Assembly (NCBI GenBank): GCA_028671895.1
Contig: CM053796.1
Coordinates: 35,834,860 to 35,898,859 of the forward strand
Source of the DNA: Oenanthe sinensis
Taxonomy: Eukaryota > Streptophyta > Magnoliopsida > Apiales > Apiaceae
DNA length: 64,000 bases
Direction of reading: 5' to 3'
The position numbers and the translations under genes were made by a program. The number at the start of each line of letters is the position of its first letter. Within the stretch, counting starts at the first letter, position 1. A model generated the notes under the pieces. It was not told where the DNA came from and searched no databases. It saw only the letters and a program-made list of their open reading frames with translations. Below are positions 19,867-29,136 of the stretch, in pieces.

Positions 19867-22800
19867 TTAAGCATGAGTATAATTAAGCATACCTAACTCA
19901 CAGACTAATCTATTAAAAGTAGATTCATCTAGAGGTTTGGTAAATATGTCTGCAAGTTGTTGTTCACTAGGGACAAAATGTAATTCAACTGTACCATTCA
20001 TTACATGTTCCCTAATGAAATGATACCTAATGTCAATGTGTTTAGTTCTGGAATGTTGCACAGGATTTTCTGTTATTGCAATGGCACTTGTATTGTCACA
20101 GAAGATGGGAATTTTGTTCAAGTTGAACCCATAGTCAAATAGTTGATTCCTCATCCATAAAATTTGTGCACAGCAACTTCCAGCAGCAATGTACTCAGCT
20201 TCTGCAGTTGAAGTTGATACTGAGTGTTGCTTTTTGCTAAACCATGACACAAGTTTATTTCCCAGAAATTGACAGGTGCCTGTAGTACTTTTCCTGTCTA
20301 TTTTGCAACCTGCATAATCAGCATCTGAGTAGCCTATTAGATTGAAACCAGAATCTCTAGGATACCAAATACCTAAATTTGATGTACCCTTAAGATATTT
20401 AAAAATTCTTTTAATAGCTACTAAATGAGATTCTCTAGGATCAGCCTGAAATCTAGCACATAAGCATGTAGAGAACATTATATCTGGCCTACTAGCAGTT
20501 AAATATAAAAGTGAGCCTACCATGCCTCTATAACTTGAAATATCCACCTTAGCTTCTTTGGTATTTAATTCAAGTTTAGTGGCAGTGGCCATGGGAGTTT
20601 TTGCAGAAGAACATTCACTTAACTCAAATTTCTTTAACAAATCATGAATGTACTTTGTTTGATTTATAAAAATACCATCCTTAACCTGTTTGACTTGTAA
20701 CCCAAGAAAGTAGGTAAGCTCTCCCATCATGCTCATTTCATATTTACTCTGCATTAGTTTGGCAAACTTCTTGCAAAGTTCCTCATTTGTTGATCCAAAA
20801 ATAATGTCATCCACATAAATTTGTACAAGAATGATAGAGCCATTAACATGTCTACTGAATAGAGTTTTATCAACAGTACCTCTTGTGAAATTATTCTCAA
20901 TGAGAAACTGAGATAGAGTGTCATACCAGGCCCTTGGTGCTTGCTTCAAGCCATAAAGTGCTTTGAGTAAAAAGTAGACAGAGTTAGGAAATTTTAGATC
21001 TTCAAAGCCAGGAGGTTGTTCCACATAGACTTCCTCTTCTAGTACTCCATTTAAAAATGCACTTTTCACATCCATCTGGTAGACTTTGAAATTAGCATGT
21101 GCAGCATAGGCCAGAAAGATTCTAATTGCTTCTAACCTTGCAACTGGTGCAAAAGTTTCATCAAAATCAATTCCTTCTTCTTGTGAATAACCCTTTGCTA
21201 CAAGCCTTGCTTTATTCCTAGTCACAATACCAGTTTCATCCATTTTGTTTCTGAATACCCATTTTGTACCAATTACTGATCTGTCTTTTGGTCTGGGCAC
21301 CAGCTTCCATACTTTATTTCTTTCAAACTGATTCAGTTCTTCTTGCATAGCCAAAACCCAATCAGGATCCATGAGAGCCTCTTCAATTCTTTTGGGTTCT
21401 TCTTGAGATAGAAAACTGCTATACAGACACTCATTTTGAGTAGCACTTCTTGTCTTGACACCATCTTCTGCATTTCCAATAATTAGTTCAAATGGATGGC
21501 TTCTTGTCCATTTTCTTTGAGGATACAAATTTTGCCTTGATGATGAAGCTTCATGATCATTTGTATTGAACTCAAAGTGATCTGAATTTGTAGAATGATT
21601 CTGAAACCCTCCCCCTGAAGTGGATACCCTTGATGAAGATTGTTGATTATCCGTTGAGGAGATATCAGTTGATGCATTATCAGTTGATGGATTTCTGTCA
21701 ACTGATAAATTATTCATTGATGCAGTAACATCAACTGATATTGGGTTTCTGAACACTTGAGGTTTTATAATTTCTGCCTCTTCATCATCATTTACATCAT
21801 TTGATTCATTCTCAAAATGCAGTGTGTCATGATTTCCTTCATCAAACAAGCCTTGAATCTTTTTATCATCAAATACTACATGTACAGATTCCATAACAAT
21901 GTGTAGTCTGAGATTGTAGATTCTATAGGCTACACCTGATAGTGCATACCCAATAAATATAGCTTCATCAGCCTTGGCTTCAAATTTTCCTAGATTTTCA
22001 CCTTGATTTCTTAGTACATAACACTTGCAGCCAAAGACATGAAGAAATCCCACCTTTGGCTTTTTGTCTTTCTTGATCAATTGATAAGGAGTCTTCCCTT
22101 GAGCTTTATTTACTAGGGAGATGTTTTGAGTAAAACATGCTGTGTTTATGGCCTCAGCCCAGAAGTATGTTGGGAGTTTGGCATCTTCCAACATGGTTCT
22201 AGCAGCTTCAATCAATGTCCTATTTTTCCTTTCAACTACCCCATTTTGTTGAGGTGTTCTGGGTGCAGAGAATGTGTGTATGATTCCTTTTGATTCACAG
22301 AACTCTTTCATTGTGGAATTTTTGAATTCTGTTCCATTGTCACTCCTTATCTTCTTTACATCCAATTCAAGATTTTTCTCATTTTCTCTTATGTGCTTGA
22401 TGATGAGATGACTAGCTTCATCCTTTGAATGTAGAAAATAAGTCCATGAGAATCTTGAAAAATCATCCACAATGACTAGAGCATACCTCTTCTTTGCAAT
22501 AGACATAATATTTACAGGACCAAACAAATCCATATGTAATAACTCAAGTGGCTTTTCAATTGAAGATTCCAATTTCGACTTAAATGATGCCTTCCTCTGT
22601 TTTCCTTTCTGACAAGCATCACAAAGTCCATCCTTGACAAATTCCATTTGTGGTAAGCCTCTCACTTGATTTTTCTTAACCAAGAGATTCATGGCTTTGA
22701 AATTCAAGTGAGCTAATTTCTTATGCCACAGCCAACTTTCATTTGTACTTGCCTTAGAGAGAAGACAAGTCATTGATTCTGCATTTGTTGAGTTGAAGTC

Positions 22801-23184
22801 AGCTATGTACACATTCCCTTTTCTATTCCCAGTCATGACCAGGCTTCCATCTACCTTGTTGGAAATTATGCATGTTTCTGTTGTGAAACAGACTTTATTT
22901 CCATTGTCACATAGTTGACTTATGCTTAACAAGTTATGTCTTAAGCCATCAACTAATGCAACAGGTTCAATGATGACATTCTCTCTTGAAATCAAGCCAT
23001 ATCCCATGGTGTGCCCTTTGCTGTCATCTCCAAAAGTTACTCCAGGGCCAGCTTTCTCCTCAAACTTTGTGAGCAGGGATTTATCTCCAGTCATGTGTCT
23101 TGAACATCCACTGTCCAAGTACCAAAGATTTCTTCTCTTTCCCTGCACACAGTCAAAACAAATCAAGTTGATTTTGGTACCCAA
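19867..23184 (-). CDS. Retrotransposon pol polyprotein (protease, integrase, reverse transcriptase, RNase H)
   Basis: A 1,105-codon open frame, listed from a TTG because expression is probably by fusion to gag; it lies in the -1 frame relative to gag. Protease: WYLDSGCSRHMTG with catalytic Asp at 24. Integrase zinc finger: H154, H159, C188, C191. Integrase core: D219, D282, E318 with the expected 35-residue spacing. A low-complexity linker at 484-512 (SVDRNPSTDNASTD) is encoded by the repeated DNA motif. Reverse transcriptase: KARLVAKGYSQ, QMDVKSAFLNG, YGLKQAPRAWY and YVDD at 791-794. RNase H: YSDADYAGC and STAEAEYIA. No internal stop is present and every catalytic signature I looked for is intact, so this copy may still be capable of movement. 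Confidence 0.95.
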   Translation of the reverse strand: MGTKINLICFDCVQGKRRNLWYLDSGCSRHMTGDKSLLTKFEEKAGPGVTFGDDSKGHTMGYGLISRENVIIEPVALVDGLRHNLLSISQLCDNGNKVCFTTETCIISNKVDGSLVMTGNRKGNVYIADFNSTNAESMTCLLSKASTNESWLWHKKLAHLNFKAMNLLVKKNQVRGLPQMEFVKDGLCDACQKGKQRKASFKSKLESSIEKPLELLHMDLFGPVNIMSIAKKRYALVIVDDFSRFSWTYFLHSKDEASHLIIKHIRENEKNLELDVKKIRSDNGTEFKNSTMKEFCESKGIIHTFSAPRTPQQNGVVERKNRTLIEAARTMLEDAKLPTYFWAEAINTACFTQNISLVNKAQGKTPYQLIKKDKKPKVGFLHVFGCKCYVLRNQGENLGKFEAKADEAIFIGYALSGVAYRIYNLRLHIVMESVHVVFDDKKIQGLFDEGNHDTLHFENESNDVNDDEEAEIIKPQVFRNPISVDVTASMNNLSVDRNPSTDNASTDISSTDNQQSSSRVSTSGGGFQNHSTNSDHFEFNTNDHEASSSRQNLYPQRKWTRSHPFELIIGNAEDGVKTRSATQNECLYSSFLSQEEPKRIEEALMDPDWVLAMQEELNQFERNKVWKLVPRPKDRSVIGTKWVFRNKMDETGIVTRNKARLVAKGYSQEEGIDFDETFAPVARLEAIRIFLAYAAHANFKVYQMDVKSAFLNGVLEEEVYVEQPPGFEDLKFPNSVYFLLKALYGLKQAPRAWYDTLSQFLIENNFTRGTVDKTLFSRHVNGSIILVQIYVDDIIFGSTNEELCKKFAKLMQSKYEMSMMGELTYFLGLQVKQVKDGIFINQTKYIHDLLKKFELSECSSAKTPMATATKLELNTKEAKVDISSYRGMVGSLLYLTASRPDIMFSTCLCARFQADPRESHLVAIKRIFKYLKGTSNLGIWYPRDSGFNLIGYSDADYAGCKIDRKSTTGTCQFLGNKLVSWFSKKQHSVSTSTAEAEYIAAGSCCAQILWMRNQLFDYGFNLNKIPIFCDNTSAIAITENPVQHSRTKHIDIRYHFIREHVMNGTVELHFVPSEQQLADIFTKPLDESTFNRLVCELGMLNYTHA

Positions 23185-25652
23185 GTTGCCTTGGGTCCTT
23201 TCTTATTAGTTGTTATCTTTGGCTTGGTTTCCAATTTTTGTACCTTTGGTTTGGGTGGTTTTACTTCCACTTCAACCTTAGGTGTTGGTCTTCCTACCTC
23301 AGAATTCTCAGTGCTAATATTTGGAATGCTCATGCTTGCAGAGTTGAAAAAATTTGGTGCATGAAGACTGTTAAGCATATTCCATGGCATAGCATGCATA
23401 TTCATATTGGCAAATGCAAGATATGGATTAAACATATAAGGCATTGATGCATACTGAGCATGAACAGCATGAGAATCAACTGAATGAGGAAAAACAGAAC
23501 TGGTATGCATGTTGGGTATAGCAGGTACATTTGTTGTTGTAGGCATGGTGAGTTTACATTGCACAGATAAATGATTTTTACTACCACACTTAGCACAAAC
23601 TTTCCTAGGAGCATATTTGTCAGGTGTGTAGTTATTGTGCTTGTTTATGCCTACTTTACCATTTCTATTTTTCTTCTTCTTTTCATTTGGCTGAATATTA
23701 GGTTCTATCTTTTCCAATTTCTCTTTCAACTGATTTTTAGATAAGAATCCTATATTAGCCTTTTCAACTTCGATTTTAGCTTCAGAGGAGCTACTTTCTT
23801 TGACAAATTTAATAGGTCTGTTAAACTTAGTTTTAATATTACATTTCTTAGCAGTTGATGACTTCTCAATCGATGGATAATTATCTGTTGAAATAGCATT
23901 ATCAATCGATGGATAATTCTTATCAGTTGATTCAGAGTTATCAATCGATTGCTTCTTTTCTAAAGATTGATCTTCATCAATGGCTATTTTCTCAAGAGTT
24001 TCAGACAACATGGTGAAAGAGTTTGTTCCATGAATGTCATTCATCTTCTTACTGGCTTTACTTGACCTGTTCCACTTGTCAATGGTTCTTAGTTCATCCT
24101 CTAATTTTTCTTTTAACTTCTCTATTTCCTTTTTACTGTCAACTAGTTCATTTCTAGCATCTTTGTTTTCCATCTTGAGTCTGTCCAATTGCACTAGCTC
24201 ACTCTCTAAGAAATTGTTTCTTTCAGTGAGAGTTTCTAATATTAATTTGAGCCTAGTGTTCTCTTTGTTCAAAGACTTAAGAGTGACATGCAAATTATAC
24301 AATTCATTAGACATTTCATTAATTGTAATATTGCATTCATCTTTGGACAACTCAGATAGATTTGTAGAAATTACCTGATTGCTAGATGAACTAGCTTCCT
24401 GGTCATCTTGATTGGCCATTAGTGCAAGATTGATGTGTTCTTCTTCTTCTTCAGAATCCTCCTCAGCAGCCCAGTCCTTTTCTTCTGTCACAAAAGCCTT
24501 CTCTCTTTGTTTGAGCAAGTCAAAGTACTTCTTTTTATAGTCAACACCATCACTAGACTTTGACCTCTTTTCAACTTTGGGCTTTCTGCATTCACTTGAA
24601 AAGTGACCAGCCAATCCACAGTTAAAGCATCTGAATTGAATTCTGTCAACAAGATTTTTGCCTTGTTGAGTGTCTCTCCTGAACTGTGATCCAGGCCTTT
24701 GCATTGGATTCCTTTTGAACTTGAGTTTGGAAAATTTTCTTGATAGAAAAGCTAAATGCTCATCTATTTCATCCATTTCATCTTTGATGAGTGACTCATC
24801 ACTATCACAAAGTTCTTTTCCTTTACCAGTAGAAGATTCATCATATCTAACATAATTTGCACCATTGCCATGACCTTCTTTCTTCCCTTCTTTGAAATCA
24901 GCATCTTCATCTGTTTCTGCAACTTGCTTTTCCTTGACCATCAAAGCAATGGACTTTTCTCTCTTCTGACTTTTCTCAATTTCCTCATCTTGCTGTAGCT
25001 CCAACTCATAGGTTTTCAAGATGCCATACAGCTTGTCCAAGGTATAATCTTTAAAGTCAGGAGATTGCCTTATAGAGACAGTCATTGGTTTCCATTCTTT
25101 GGGTAGGGACCTCAAGAATTTGAGGTTGGTGTCCTCAACAGCATAAACTCTTCCATATAGTTTAAGCTCATTCAACAGCTTTTGAAACCTACTATATCTA
25201 TCATTTATTGTTTCACCACCCTTGAAGTGAAAGGCCTCATACTTTTGAATCAAGAGTTGCATCTTGTTCTTTCTTACTTGCTCAGTACCTTCACAGAGGG
25301 TTTGAAGAGTGTCCCAGACTTCTTTGGAGGTTGTACAACTGATGACATTGTCAAACATGTCCTTGTCAAGACCATTAAACAAAATATTCATGGCCTTTTT
25401 GTCCTTGTGTACTTCCTTTTCATCTTCATCTGTATACTCACTCACAGATTTAGGAATGAGTTTGTCTGGTGCTTGAGTGTCGTCTGCATTTATACTTGTA
25501 ACTATTTTCATAGGCACATGTGGACCTTTCTCTATGCAATGAACATAGGAAGGATCAATAGATAGCAGATGCAAGTGCATTTTTACTTTCCAGGGAAAAT
25601 ATTCATCTTTCTCTAGAACTGGAATCTTAACTCCTGTTTCTCTTTGACCCAT
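23163..25652 (-). CDS. Retrotransposon gag polyprotein
   Basis: 829 residues from the ATG at 25652 (MGQRETG). The frame is open further upstream, but that part reads through the primer binding site, so this ATG is preferred. A UBN2-type capsid region (FNGLDKDMFDNVISC, WDTLQTLCEG, LNELKLYGRVY) fills roughly residues 80-230. A CCHC zinc knuckle (CFNCGLAGHFSSEC) follows, then a Glu/Lys-rich coiled-coil stretch. A low-complexity SIDN/STDK/YPSID segment encoded by the element's repeated DNA motif comes next. Near the end lies a second CCHC knuckle (CAKCGSKNHLSVQC). Two widely separated knuckles and the long insert make it larger than typical copia gag. The frame ends at TGA 22 nt inside the pol frame. 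Confidence 0.9.
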   Translation of the reverse strand: MGQRETGVKIPVLEKDEYFPWKVKMHLHLLSIDPSYVHCIEKGPHVPMKIVTSINADDTQAPDKLIPKSVSEYTDEDEKEVHKDKKAMNILFNGLDKDMFDNVISCTTSKEVWDTLQTLCEGTEQVRKNKMQLLIQKYEAFHFKGGETINDRYSRFQKLLNELKLYGRVYAVEDTNLKFLRSLPKEWKPMTVSIRQSPDFKDYTLDKLYGILKTYELELQQDEEIEKSQKREKSIALMVKEKQVAETDEDADFKEGKKEGHGNGANYVRYDESSTGKGKELCDSDESLIKDEMDEIDEHLAFLSRKFSKLKFKRNPMQRPGSQFRRDTQQGKNLVDRIQFRCFNCGLAGHFSSECRKPKVEKRSKSSDGVDYKKKYFDLLKQREKAFVTEEKDWAAEEDSEEEEEHINLALMANQDDQEASSSSNQVISTNLSELSKDECNITINEMSNELYNLHVTLKSLNKENTRLKLILETLTERNNFLESELVQLDRLKMENKDARNELVDSKKEIEKLKEKLEDELRTIDKWNRSSKASKKMNDIHGTNSFTMLSETLEKIAIDEDQSLEKKQSIDNSESTDKNYPSIDNAISTDNYPSIEKSSTAKKCNIKTKFNRPIKFVKESSSSEAKIEVEKANIGFLSKNQLKEKLEKIEPNIQPNEKKKKNRNGKVGINKHNNYTPDKYAPRKVCAKCGSKNHLSVQCKLTMPTTTNVPAIPNMHTSSVFPHSVDSHAVHAQYASMPYMFNPYLAFANMNMHAMPWNMLNSLHAPNFFNSASMSIPNISTENSEVGRPTPKVEVEVKPPKPKVQKLETKPKITTNKKGPKATWVPKST

Positions 25653-25696
25653 TCTTGATGTACTTTTAGATCTTGACTTTCTGTTTGTCGAAAGCT

Positions 25697-25709
25697 TGCT
25701 CTGATACCA
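25697..25709 (-). other. Primer binding site (tRNA-iMet type)
   Basis: On the minus strand TGGTATCAGAGCA begins two bases after the 5' LTR. It matches the 3' end complement of initiator methionine tRNA used by many plant copia elements. Confidence 0.93.
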
Positions 25710-25711
25710 AT

Positions 25712-26890
25712 TGTTATTCGCCCTTAAGTACACTAAGTTTGGAGAAGGGGGGGTTGAATACAAACTTAAGAAATAAGTCAACTTCTTGCGGAAATAAGTT
25801 TGTACAAAGAGAGTGTTTAATTAAGATTGATGTAACTAAGAACTGGATAACTAAAGTGTTGATAACAGAAACAACAAGATTAAAAATTACTAGTGGATTG
25901 TTTTTCCACTAGTGTGTTTTTGCTTTCAATTGATCTTAGTAAAAATACTAAGCTGCGTACAAAGTTGAATGTAGAATCTAGAAAAGCATTACAAGTTCTG
26001 CCTGATTTTCTACTTTGCTTTTCTTGAGTTCTATTACAAAACAACTACCTCTTTGCTACTGTGTTGTTGCTTTTTTTATAAACAACAACTACTCCTCTAG
26101 TTTTCTATCGACTGATAACAATATAATATTACAATTTATACTGTTTACATAAAAATAGAAACTAGCTCCTTTTCACAGCTTTCCTTGTAGAACTTACTAG
26201 CTCTGGAAGTGTCTTTTGTCTTAAGATATTCCTTGGATGCTGTGTTGCCTAGAAAGTCTTCACAGTCCTGACAGGACTGTCTTCCAATGATTCAGTTTCT
26301 GCACTGTTCCCGTGAAATCTGGCTTTTAGCTAAATAGGGAAACTTTAATCAACTGATAAATGATGTTAAGCTTATCAGTTGATTCACCTTTGCTTATCCA
26401 TCGATGGATAGGATATCTGTTGATCAGTTGATGTGTCGATGGATAATTGAGCTATCCATCGACTCCTTATCCATTGATGATTCTTTATCCGTTGACTGTA
26501 ATTATCCATTGATAGCTTTCATCCGTTGAGTAGTGTCTTCATCCATCGACTTCAACATCAGTTGATCACTTCACTTGTGAGAATTCTGACTTAGAATATT
26601 TACAATTGATCAGCCATTCTTCACATCTGTTGAGAAGCTAGAAATTGAAGTCAATAACATCAGTTGACTACATCATTGCATCCATCGAGGTAATACAGTC
26701 AATTGATAGTGAAACATAAATCAATGCTACAATCCAGTTTATCAGTTGAGAAACAAGTTTCAACTGATAGCTGGTTTCCTAATCAATGGATATTTATAAG
26801 TCATATCCATTGATCAGTTACAAAATTAATTTTGAGTCCCTATTGAAATTCTAAGTAATTTGTTATCATCAAAACTCATAATTCCTAACA
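25712..26890 (-). repeat. 5' LTR of the copia element
   Basis: Same length and sequence as the 3' LTR. In the element's own orientation, a TATA-like TTTATAAAAAAA at about 26073-26084 is a candidate promoter. The motif-rich segment corresponds to about 26340-26822, upstream of it, where an enhancer would sit. Confidence 0.97.
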
Positions 26891-27238
26891 TAAATCTCTC
26901 ATTTGAGATGGAATGCTCCATTCTCTCTAATATATATTTTCTTTCCAATTCTTATCAAAGAAATTTTGCATTAACCTATTTTATTTTCAAATCTTACATT
27001 CTAACTACATAAATTTCCTTTATTTTTACTCATTACATTTCATTCTCCCCAACCAAACACAACATAAGTTTTATTAAAATGAGTTCTACTTAATATTTTT
27101 TAATTATTCTTTTTGAATAAAAGTATTTTTAAAACTCTTTTATTTAAAAAATGAATTATTAAAAAAAAATAAGTAGAACTCGTTTTAGTTAGATCTTGAG
27201 TTGCGTGCAGCGCTCTATAAAAAGGACCAGAGGGAGTA

Positions 27239-29072
27239 TTGATTATTAAAATTATATAATATATAATAAATCTAAACAAAAAATATTGAATATAAATTAA
27301 ATGTGAAAAATATTTTTTGTTTTTCATATGACATATATATAATGCATTTATTGTATGGTTATATAATAAAAATCAAAGAAATATTTTTTAATATTATATT
27401 ATTTACAATTTATCTTATTTGTTTGTATAAATATTTTTTTTGTTATTATTGTGAAATAATAAAATAGTTACCTGAGTTATACGTTGATATACTAAACATA
27501 TACGGAGTATATTTTATTTACACAGTTACACGTTGTAACCTGGTTATTTAAGTTACTAAATAGGAAATTTGTGAAACAAACTTGGTCAAAATGTTAGCAA
27601 GCCAAATATAAATGATTAAACTTGAAAGATGAAAATAATGCATCCTTCTTAATTATATATACACGCAAATCTTGGCAATTTTATCTATACATATCATTAT
27701 AATTCCAACACTGCGTTTCTATTTCGGATTTTGATTCAAAGTTTACTTGGTCAATGAAATATCTTGAGTATGAAAATAGTGGTTGGAAACATGTATGTAT
27801 CAGTGTCTGTCTCTGTCTCAGTCTCAGTCTCACCCTCTCAGAGACCTGGACAGTTTAGACCACTGTTTCCTAGTATAACATGGAATATAGTAGTAATATA
27901 CACATACGACTATGAATAAATTTACGTTTTGTAATGATTCTACTTCAACTTGTTATTTAACAAAAATTGTGCTCTTGTTTTAATTATCACTAATTTAATT
28001 TTTCTGCGGAGGATCGATTCTAACTTGGAATTATAAAAGCCATAAAAGAAATACGTGGGTTCCTAGAATTTATAACTCTTATCTTTTAGTAAAAACAAAA
28101 TTTCAGTAACAAAATTAAAAATATATAAGGACATGCATTTGACGTAAAAAAATAACTTAATAAATAATAATATTGGTTATTATGAAAATTTAAAAATGTA
28201 AAGTTGGTATCAAAACACAAATTGTATTGAAATAATTTATATTGAAATGCGAAATTGTATCATTAAACACACGGTTCAATTCTTGAGGACAATCATTCAA
28301 AAATTTTAAATGGTTATTCTTAGCGATGGAATGAGGATTAATAAAAGTGTGTGCAAATTAGTTCGGACACCCATTATACTAAAAAAATTATCTAAAAAAG
28401 TAGTAACTTTTTTCAAATAAGCTCTTTGAAATTTAGACGACAACCCTCTATGTCTCTCCTTTGCAGCTCTCTTGCTCCTTTAGTTGCCCAAAGATCATAG
28501 TATTTTATGATATAATAAAAATTATACTATATTTGATTACATATAGAATTTTAAATAAATTTGTTAAATTGCAATAAAAAAAGTTATGATTACTAAAACA
28601 ATAAAAAAATGTCAACAACACTTTGATCAAACCTCAAGTATACATTATTAGTAGAATCATGTAGCTTATTAAGTTGTTAAAATAACAAATCGTAGGAATA
28701 TTTTGAAAAATAAATAAATGGGAAGCAGTTACAACCTCCTTCCAAATTATTAGCCCCTTGCGACAAATTCAACATTCTTTATAATTAAAAACAAGAAGAT
28801 TTTATCACTGGGAGGCTTGTCCTAGATAAGTTCCAATAGTTGATCCGAGAGCAATGCAAAAATAAGAATATGTCAATCATTTAAAAAATAAACTACTCGG
28901 AAATAGATTAATTATCGGTAAGAATTATTCTCGAATCGAGTAAAAAAATAGAAACAGAATAGATACGCACGCACCAATCCAGGACCGACTGCCAAACATA
29001 AACAAAATTTGTCGATTGTGACGCATGTCATCGCGTCGTTTCCACTTTCACAGAAAATGACCGCACTGCACC
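27239..29072. other. Gene-free AT-rich region
   Basis: No supportable gene. A TCTGTCTCTGTCTCAGTCTCAG run lies near 27807. The last few hundred bases form the upstream region of the kinase-like gene. Confidence 0.5.
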
Positions 29073-29080
29073 TATATATG
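29073..29080 (+). promoter_or_regulatory. TATA box of the kinase-like gene
   Basis: TATATATG lies 57 bp before the ATG at 29137, placing a start near 29105. Confidence 0.55.
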
Positions 29081-29136
29081 CGTACACAAATTAAGTAATT
29101 TACGCACCACTGCGCATCTTAGCTGCGCCGCCGGAA

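Larger units (their letters stand above)
14071..26890 (-). mobile_element. Complete Ty1/copia-type LTR retrotransposon
   Basis: A 12,820-bp element read on the minus strand. Both LTRs are 1,179 bp, start TG and end CA, and look identical by eye. A 5-bp target duplication TAAAT lies at 14066-14070 and 26891-26895. A tRNA-iMet-type primer binding site and a polypurine tract are next to the LTRs. The order gag, protease, integrase, reverse transcriptase, RNase H is the copia order. A large extra frame lies between pol and the 3' LTR. Matching LTRs, long open frames and an intact target duplication point to a very recent insertion. The size and the 3' extra ORF recall Sirevirus-type copia elements, but lineage assignment needs RT phylogeny. 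Confidence 0.97.
13941..27064. mobile_element. Tourist-like (PIF/Harbinger) MITE, split by the retrotransposon
   Basis: The termini are TGTTGTGTTTGGTTGGGG (13941-13958) and its exact reverse complement (27047-27064), flanked on both sides by TAA (13938-13940 and 27065-27067), the usual 3-bp target of Tourist elements. The MITE itself is 13941-14070 plus 26896-27064, about 300 bp. A relative with the same internal sequence lies at 56041-56330. Confidence 0.8.
13895..27238. mobile_element. Stowaway-like MITE, split by a nested insertion
   Basis: The outer ends are inverted: TACTCTCTCTCCTCCTTTTT on the left (13895-13914), and the reverse complement of the right end reads TACTCCCTCTGGTCCTTTTT (27219-27238). 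The inverted match continues inward (TTTTTATA, CACACAACTC against CACGCAACTC). It resumes at 27068-27190, where AAAATGAGTTCTACTTA pairs with TAAGTAGAACTCGTTTT. The element proper is about 220 bp; everything from 13941 to 27064 is inserted into it. Confidence 0.7.
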
